A DNA stretch of 64,000 nt, from the NCBI RefSeq assembly GCF_018603905.1, contig NZ_JAHFZZ010000009.1, positions 186,001 through 250,000 of the forward strand, in the 5' to 3' direction. Each line of letters starts with the position of its first letter. Position 1 is the stretch's first letter. Positions 59,288 to 64,000 of this stretch are shown here, piece after piece. The notes under the pieces are model-generated. The model searched no databases. It saw only the letters and a list, made by a program, of their open reading frames with translations, and was not told the origin of the DNA. The position numbers were made by a program, and so were the translations under genes. Source of the DNA: Nonomuraea sp. NEAU-A123 (GTDB lineage Bacteria > Actinomycetota > Actinomycetes > Streptosporangiales > Streptosporangiaceae).

Positions 59288-60082
59288 TCAGGCGTAGAGG
59301 CGTTCCAGAACCGCGGCCACCCCGTGGTCGTCGTTCGACAAGGTGCGCCGCTCGACGGCCGCCATCACCATGTGGTGGGCGTTCGCCATCGCGTACCCCG
59401 CCCCGGCGAAGGCCAGCACCGCGAGGTCGTTGGGCATGTCGCCGAACGCCACCACCTCGGCCGGATCCACGCCCCGCTCCGCGCACAGCCCGGCCAGCGT
59501 GCCCGCCTTCGTCACCCCGGGAGCGCTGATCTCCAGCAGCCCGGTGCCGCCCGAGTGCGTCACCTCGGCCTCGCCGTCGACGGCCGCCACCGCGGCGGTG
59601 AACATCTCGTCGACCGCGTGCGCCGGCGACCAGGCCAGCAGCTTGACGATCGGCTCGTCCTCGTCGCAGGCGACGAGCACCTCCCGCGTGTACGGCAGGT
59701 CCGGCAGGACGCGCCTGGTGTAGCCGGGCTCGACCAGGATCTGCCGGCCCGTCTCCACCGCGAAGGCCACACCGGGCAGGGCCTCGCGGAGCGTCTCGGT
59801 CAGCTTCCTGGCGGCGGCGGGGTCGAGCGCGTACGTGCTGGTGACCTCGCGGGTGTCCAGGTCGTAGACGATCGCCCCGTTGCTGCAGACCGCGGTGCCG
59901 GTGACGTCGGCCATCGCGGCGATCGGGTCCACACTGCGTGGCGGTCTGGCGGTGACGAACACGATGTCGGCTCCGGCCTCGCGCGCGCGGCGCAGGGCGC
60001 GGCGGGTGCGTGCGGACACGGTGCCGGTGGAGTCGAGGAGGGTGCCGTCCAGATCTGTTGCCACGATACGAGGTGGGGTCAC
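59288..60082 (-). CDS. HAD-superfamily phosphatase (Cof/IIB type)
   Basis: A 264-aa protein; GTG 60082 is the likely start. HAD motif I is IVATDLDGTLLDSTGTVS (nucleophile Asp). Motif II contains IVFVTARPPRSV, motif III is VTKAGTLAGLCAERGVD (Lys) and motif IV is VVAFGDMPNDLAVLAFAG. The inserted IIB cap domain spans ~85-185. These enzymes dephosphorylate sugar phosphates, pyridoxal phosphate or similar metabolites; the substrate is unknown. Monocistronic. Confidence 0.9.
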   Translation of the reverse strand: MTPPRIVATDLDGTLLDSTGTVSARTRRALRRAREAGADIVFVTARPPRSVDPIAAMADVTGTAVCSNGAIVYDLDTREVTSTYALDPAAARKLTETLREALPGVAFAVETGRQILVEPGYTRRVLPDLPYTREVLVACDEDEPIVKLLAWSPAHAVDEMFTAAVAAVDGEAEVTHSGGTGLLEISAPGVTKAGTLAGLCAERGVDPAEVVAFGDMPNDLAVLAFAGAGYAMANAHHMVMAAVERRTLSNDDHGVAAVLERLYA

Positions 60083-60102
60083 CCCACTATTAAATCGGGC
60101 GT

Positions 60103-60579
60103 TCAGATGCGCATCTCGGACGGCATCGACGTGGTCGCGTTGAGCAGTTCCACGCCGAGCAGCTCTCCCGACTCTCCGTAGTCGAGCACGACGTCTTCCG
60201 ATACGGTCTGCCGTACCGCCTCTCCTGGCACTATTTCGTGCTTCATCGCGATGTAGGCGACGTCGTGCTCCTTCTCCCACCGGACGTACACCGTGTGCGG
60301 GCGCCTGTCGGCGGGCTCGTCGTCCCAGCTCAGCCACCCCTCCTTGGCCTCGTGCGAGCCGCCGAGCGCGGCGCGGACCATGGCCATGGCGAGTTCGAGC
60401 GCCTGGAGCGAGTCGACGCCGGTGACCTTGCGATCGTGCTCCCACCCGGCGAGCCCGTCGATCCGGTAAGGGCACGACCACTCCCCCGTCGGCTCCTCGA
60501 TCGGCAGCCCGATCGTGACGACGACCTCGCGTAGCGGCTCGGTGCGCAGCGTCAGCGTGCGGTGGGCGATCTCGTACAT
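60103..60579 (-). CDS. DUF6968-DUF2283-like fusion protein (158 aa)
   Basis: Residues ~1-85 (REVVVTIGLPIEEPTGEWSC, GWEHDRKVTGVDSLQALELA) resemble the DUF6968 type. Residues ~95-158 (VYVRWEKEHDVAYIAMKHEI, DVVLDYGESGELLGVELLNA) resemble DUF2283. Both are uncharacterised, and having them in one chain is notable. The start ATG 60579 is chosen because upstream sequence in the same frame loses protein character. Separated by 20 bp from the HAD gene downstream on the same strand. Family names are from memory. Confidence 0.65.
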   Translation of the reverse strand: MYEIAHRTLTLRTEPLREVVVTIGLPIEEPTGEWSCPYRIDGLAGWEHDRKVTGVDSLQALELAMAMVRAALGGSHEAKEGWLSWDDEPADRRPHTVYVRWEKEHDVAYIAMKHEIVPGEAVRQTVSEDVVLDYGESGELLGVELLNATTSMPSEMRI

Positions 60580-60711
60580 GTCTGCTGATCTACCCCGGAG
60601 GCGGACTCTGGAAGACTGACGGCGGGAAGAGGCAACCCATATCGCCATGGTCGAAAAGCTTCCTGCCTTCGACCGGCGCGAATAGTCTGCGTACGTCGCG
60701 AGGGGAGTCCA

Positions 60712-61521
60712 GTGGTGAATGAGTCGTTCGGGATCCGGTTGCTGTCCAGGCTCGAGAAGTACGGCCCGCTCTGTGTCGGCATCGACCCCAGTCCAGCGCT
60801 GCTCGCCGCGTGGGGGCTCGACGACTCCCCGGCCGGACTGGAGCGGTTCAGCCGTACCGTGGTGGACGCGGTGGGCGACGTGGCGGCGGTGGTCAAGCCG
60901 CAGTCCGCGTTCTACGAGCGCTGGGGCAGCCGGGGCATCGCCGTGCTGGAGAGCGTCATCGCCGACCTGCGCGAGGCGGGCACGCTGGTGATCCTCGACG
61001 TCAAACGGGGTGACATCGGCAGCACGATGGCCGCCTACGCCGAGGCGTACCTCGACCAGGGCAGCCCGCTCGCGGTCGACGCCGTGACGCTCAGTCCATA
61101 CCTCGGCTTCGGTTCGCTGGAGGGTGCGATCACGTCGGCGATCGCCAACGACGCCGGCGTCTTCGTCCTGGCGCGCACCTCCAATCCGGAGGCCGTCGCG
61201 CTGCAGACGGCGGTCGCGGACGAGATCTTCGCGGGCGCCACGGCGGCGAACGCGGGGCGCACCCCGCTGGGCCCGGTCGGCGTCGTCATCGGCGCCAACC
61301 TCTCCGCGCTCGACCATCCGCTGGAGCACCTCAACGGCCCCATCCTGGCGCCGGGCCTGGGCGCGCAGGGCGCCGCTCCCGCCGACCTGGCCCGGCTGTT
61401 CGCTCCCGTACGGCAGGCGGTCGTCCCCTCGGTGTCGCGGGCCGTGCTCGCCGACCCCGAGCGGATCCGCGAGCTGGTGCTGCGCTATCGCGACGACTGC
61501 GCCCGCCACCTGTCTCCCTGA
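60712..61521 (+). CDS. pyrF: Orotidine 5'-phosphate decarboxylase (type 2 PyrF)
   Basis: A ~268-aa TIM-barrel decarboxylase. The N-terminus has YGPLCVGIDPSPALLAAWGL. The catalytic block is LVILDVKRGDIGSTMAAYAE with the Asp-Lys-Asp array. The phosphate-binding end has ILAPGLGAQGAAPADLARLF. It makes UMP from OMP, the last step of pyrimidine synthesis. Two adjacent GTGs (60712 and 60715) follow GAGGGGAG, and either may start. It is isolated from other pyr genes in this window. Confidence 0.93.
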   Translation: MVNESFGIRLLSRLEKYGPLCVGIDPSPALLAAWGLDDSPAGLERFSRTVVDAVGDVAAVVKPQSAFYERWGSRGIAVLESVIADLREAGTLVILDVKRGDIGSTMAAYAEAYLDQGSPLAVDAVTLSPYLGFGSLEGAITSAIANDAGVFVLARTSNPEAVALQTAVADEIFAGATAANAGRTPLGPVGVVIGANLSALDHPLEHLNGPILAPGLGAQGAAPADLARLFAPVRQAVVPSVSRAVLADPERIRELVLRYRDDCARHLSP

Positions 61522-61533
61522 CGAAGCGATCCT

Positions 61534-62079
61534 CTACCAGGGCTCCTGAGGTGGCTGCACCTGGAGCGAAACCCGGTTGGCGTGGTCGCCCGCCGCACCG
61601 AAGGCCGCCGTCTCCGCACCGATCTCGCCGCGCCAGCCGCAGCCGCACGCTGCCCTGTAGTCCGTCCCGGAAGTCTCCACCCAGGCCAGGTGCCCCGCGC
61701 CACGATCCGTCCTGAGGGCCGCGGCGATGCCGATGCCGAACAGGACGGCACTGCTCCAGACCAGGAATGTGGCAGCCGAGCTCCGTAACTCCACGACGCC
61801 CGCTTCGGCATAAGGGTTCTCGCTCGGCGCCAGGCATACGAAGGCGGCGGTTGCGGCGGCAAGGAAGAGGACGGCCCCTCCCCAGGCGCGCGTCCGGCGC
61901 ACACATATCAACACCGTCGGCCCGATCGCGAGGACTGTTCCGATCACCGCGCCCGTCCAGAACCGGGAGCCGTACCAGGCCAGCTCGGGCAGGTTGACCG
62001 CGGGAGCAAGTCCGATGAACGTGGCGGCGACCGGAAAAGCCGCATGTGGGTGGCGATCCAGAAAATCATCGAGATCCAT
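61534..62079 (-). CDS. Membrane protein with Cys-rich C-terminal motif (181 aa)
   Basis: Four hydrophobic segments (about residues 14-32, 38-58, 66-84 and 104-122). They are followed by a soluble tail with DYRAACGCGWRGEIGAETAA, a CxCGWxG motif that occurs in small zinc-ribbon-like or metal-binding modules. The start ATG 62079 gives MDLDDFLDRHPHAAFPVAAT. Convergent with pyrF. No family assigned. Confidence 0.65.
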   Translation of the reverse strand: MDLDDFLDRHPHAAFPVAATFIGLAPAVNLPELAWYGSRFWTGAVIGTVLAIGPTVLICVRRTRAWGGAVLFLAAATAAFVCLAPSENPYAEAGVVELRSSAATFLVWSSAVLFGIGIAAALRTDRGAGHLAWVETSGTDYRAACGCGWRGEIGAETAAFGAAGDHANRVSLQVQPPQEPW

Positions 62080-62281
62080 GGCTCAGTGACCTCCCCCGCC
62101 GGATACTCGGAGAACGAAAGAAGCCTCGGCATGGTGCCCGCGGCCGTTGGACTAGGGACATCCCTAGGTACCGTCCTGACGCGGCCCTTGCTCCGGCGTA
62201 CTGATCATTGAGGGTCTGACGCGGTGACCTCAGCCCCGCCTGCCCCGGGCTGATCAGAACAGCCGGAGTCGAGGAGCCTTC

Positions 62282-63193
62282 ATGCCCGCTTTGCCCTACG
62301 CCGACGATCTCGCCGAAGAGCTCGCCTCGATGGCCGGGGAGGTGCCGGCCACGGTCGGCGTGCTGGGGCTCGCCGCGCCCGAGCCGAGCACGGTCCAGCG
62401 CCGCCTGGAGGACTTCGTCCTGGCCGTCGCCGGCCTGCGCGACGACACCGCCGAACGCCTGGAGGTGGTGACCCACCAGGACCGGACCACCGTGTGGCTG
62501 CCGGGCCGGCTGCGGGCCGTGGGGTTCCACGCGTCGGGCTCGATGACCGTCCATCTCGACCTGCCGGCGTTCGAGGACGTCTTCGACAACGACCCCGGCG
62601 ACGCGGAACTGACCGGCATGCTCCGGGCCGCCGCGGACCGGATCGGGCTGCCGTCCCTCGTCCCGGCCGAGGACGAGCTGCTGTTCGAGCGCTTGTGGCG
62701 CATCAAGGCGGGCGGGGACCACCTGCCGGGGATGAGGACCGAGCCCGGTCTGTGCCGGGCGCTCGGCGCGTTCCGCCACTACGTACGTGATCTTCCGGTG
62801 TACGGCAGGGCGTCGGCCACGGTGGAGCTGGGCGCGAGCGGCGGGGTGACGTCGCTGGGCGTGTCGACCCGCCGCTTCGCCGACGACGGGGGCGGCCCGG
62901 TGGTCGCGGAGCCGCGGGTGCGGACGCCGATCCAGGCCGCGCGGGACGTCGTGGCCCGGCTGGCGGAGTCCTTCGCCGGGATGGAGGCCTGGCTGACGCC
63001 GCAGTGGTTCCGTTTCGGCTACCTGAGCCTCGGGCGGCGGCGACCGCAGGCGCTGCTCACGCCGTTCTACATCGCGAGCATCAGGGTCCGGAGCGACAGG
63101 GAGGTCTCCGCGCACGTGACCGCGGTGCCGGGCTGCGACGGGCGGTTCGTCCCCACGCTGACCCTGGTCCCCAAGCCGCGCCGCGTCGCTTAG
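62282..63193 (+). CDS. Hypothetical protein (303 aa)
   Basis: A soluble protein with typical high-GC third positions and an ATG 62282 start 3 bp after GAGGAGCCTTC. Segments such as ERLEVVTHQDRTTVWLPGRL, RLWRIKAGGDHLPGMRTEPG and APRVRTP-like AEPRVRTPIQAARDVVARLA show an alpha/beta protein. No motif known to me. Its last 4 bp overlap the convergent leuA end. Confidence 0.65.
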   Translation: MPALPYADDLAEELASMAGEVPATVGVLGLAAPEPSTVQRRLEDFVLAVAGLRDDTAERLEVVTHQDRTTVWLPGRLRAVGFHASGSMTVHLDLPAFEDVFDNDPGDAELTGMLRAAADRIGLPSLVPAEDELLFERLWRIKAGGDHLPGMRTEPGLCRALGAFRHYVRDLPVYGRASATVELGASGGVTSLGVSTRRFADDGGGPVVAEPRVRTPIQAARDVVARLAESFAGMEAWLTPQWFRFGYLSLGRRRPQALLTPFYIASIRVRSDREVSAHVTAVPGCDGRFVPTLTLVPKPRRVA

Positions 63194-64000
63194 GGGACCT
63201 CCTGGCCGACAGAGGCTCGGTTGGCGGCGGCGAGTAGCGCGCGGACGGAGGCGGTCAGTACGGAGGTGTCGCGGCCCGCTCCCCACTGGACCGTCTCGCC
63301 CACGCGCGCCTCGACGTAGGCGACGGCCTGGCTGTCCTGGCCCGGCCCGGTGGCGTGCTGGGCGTAGTGCAGGATGTCGATCCCGCCCAGCGCCCCGGCC
63401 AGCGCCGACAGCGGGCCGTTGCCGGTCCCCCGCAGCTCGCCGCCGCCGTCACGCCGGGTGCCGGCGAACTCGTGGACCCCCGGCCCGCTCTCCGCGGTGC
63501 TCCAGTCCGCCAGCGCGTACGGCCCGTCGTCCGCCGGATCCAGGTAGGCGGCCTGGAACAGCCGCCACAGCTCCTCGGCCGTCATCTCCGCACCACTGCC
63601 GTCGGTGGCCCGCTGGACCACCGACGAGAAGTCGATCTGCAACCGTCGCGGCAGGTCGAGCCCCTGGTGGGTGTTGAGCAGGTAGGCGATGCCGCCCTTG
63701 CCCGACTGGCTGTTGACGCGGATCACCGCCTGGTAGTCGCGGCCCACGTCCGCGGGGTCGATCGGCAGGTACGGCACCTCCCAGGGCGCCTGCTCCACGG
63801 GCACGCCCAGCTCGGCGGCCCGTTTGGCATGGTGGGCCAGACCCTTGCCGATGGCGTCCTGGTGCGTGCCGGAGAAGGCGGTGTAGACCAGGTCACCGGC
63901 GTACGGGTGGCGGTCGGGCACGGGCAGCCGGTTGCAGTGCTCGACCGTACGGCGGATCGCGTCGATGTCCGAGAGGTCCAGCATCGGGTCCACGCCCTGC
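63190..64000 (-). CDS. leuA: 2-isopropylmalate synthase, C-terminal part (5' end outside window)
   Basis: The frame runs off the right edge. The visible part carries HCNRLPVPDRHPYAGDLVYT, AFSGTHQDAIGKGL (with the conserved SGxHQDAxxK), and WEVPYLPIDPADVGRDYQAV with RVNSQSGKGGIAYLL. These are the end of the barrel and the linker of actinobacterial LeuA. After ~175 residues comes the LeuA dimer/regulatory domain (GTGNGPLSALAGALGGIDIL, AYVEARVGE), where leucine feedback acts. It catalyses acetyl-CoA plus 2-oxoisovalerate condensation in leucine synthesis. Confidence 0.93.
   Translation of the reverse strand, partial: QGVDPMLDLSDIDAIRRTVEHCNRLPVPDRHPYAGDLVYTAFSGTHQDAIGKGLAHHAKRAAELGVPVEQAPWEVPYLPIDPADVGRDYQAVIRVNSQSGKGGIAYLLNTHQGLDLPRRLQIDFSSVVQRATDGSGAEMTAEELWRLFQAAYLDPADDGPYALADWSTAESGPGVHEFAGTRRDGGGELRGTGNGPLSALAGALGGIDILHYAQHATGPGQDSQAVAYVEARVGETVQWGAGRDTSVLTASVRALLAAANRASVGQEVP

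Noticed and set aside
1..64000. Riboswitches, rRNA genes, a replication origin or a biosynthetic gene cluster
   Set aside because: I found no conserved riboswitch cores, rRNA-like sequence or DnaA-box clusters, and only a KAS III fragment hints at natural-product genes.

Overview
The window is a high-GC actinomycete chromosome segment. GC-rich third codon positions, frequent GTG starts, TGATG/ATGA gene overlaps, many small secreted proteins and an ABC sugar importer with no ATPase of its own suggest a Streptosporangiales-type organism (Nonomuraea or a relative). That placement is inferred from the look of the proteins; no rRNA or other marker is present.

Layout. 1-3.8 kb: end of a LacI regulator and a three-gene CUT1 sugar ABC importer. 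3.8-10.9 kb: an accessory segment bounded by two direct copies of a ~165 bp repeat. It holds an aminoglycoside-phosphotransferase-like kinase between recombinase remnants, an insertion-sequence graveyard (IS256-, IS21- and tyrosine-recombinase-like fragments), two lipoproteins, a cupin and an MFS exporter. 10.9-16.5 kb: a TPR protein, a class A beta-lactamase homologue with His where the general base Glu166 should be, a type B carboxylesterase, a GAGCT microsatellite and a secreted beta-propeller-like protein. 16.6-28.9 kb: a complete L-rhamnose regulon (mutarotase, isomerase, kinase, bifunctional aldolase/dehydrogenase, RhaSPQT-type importer, LacI regulator) plus an arabinose-isomerase-family protein. 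29-32.8 kb: folate-linked genes (cyclodeaminase-like, FolD-like lacking the catalytic Lys), a GATase and a 2H phosphoesterase, separated by minisatellites.

32.9-39.9 kb: an accessory island. It begins next to a 3'-terminal tRNA-Met(CAT) fragment and ends at a chimeric scar of folD and 2H-phosphoesterase sequence. It holds an anti-sigma-like ATPase, an XRE regulator, an S9 peptidase and a frameshifted AAA/PD-(D/E)XK gene. 40-53.8 kb: secreted proteins, a TetR/Lcp-like oxygenase pair, a CBM2 esterase, a TSUP transporter, an acyl-CoA ligase, endonuclease V and several gene fragments. 53.8-59.2 kb: a tightly coupled operon of subtilisin-like protease, ECF-type sigma factor, a 160-aa protein and a TPR-CHAT (caspase-like) protease. 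This is the best candidate for a poorly described system. 59.3-64 kb: ordinary metabolism (HAD phosphatase, PyrF, LeuA end) and hypothetical proteins.

Working together. Rhamnose would be imported by the ABC system, then processed by mutarotase, isomerase, kinase and aldolase/dehydrogenase under LacI control; the sequence ACGTTTTAAT occurs before both divergent start codons. The protease-sigma-CHAT operon looks like an intracellular signalling or proteolytic stress module: neither protease has a signal peptide. Function, frameshifts and operators are inferred by eye from one sequence.
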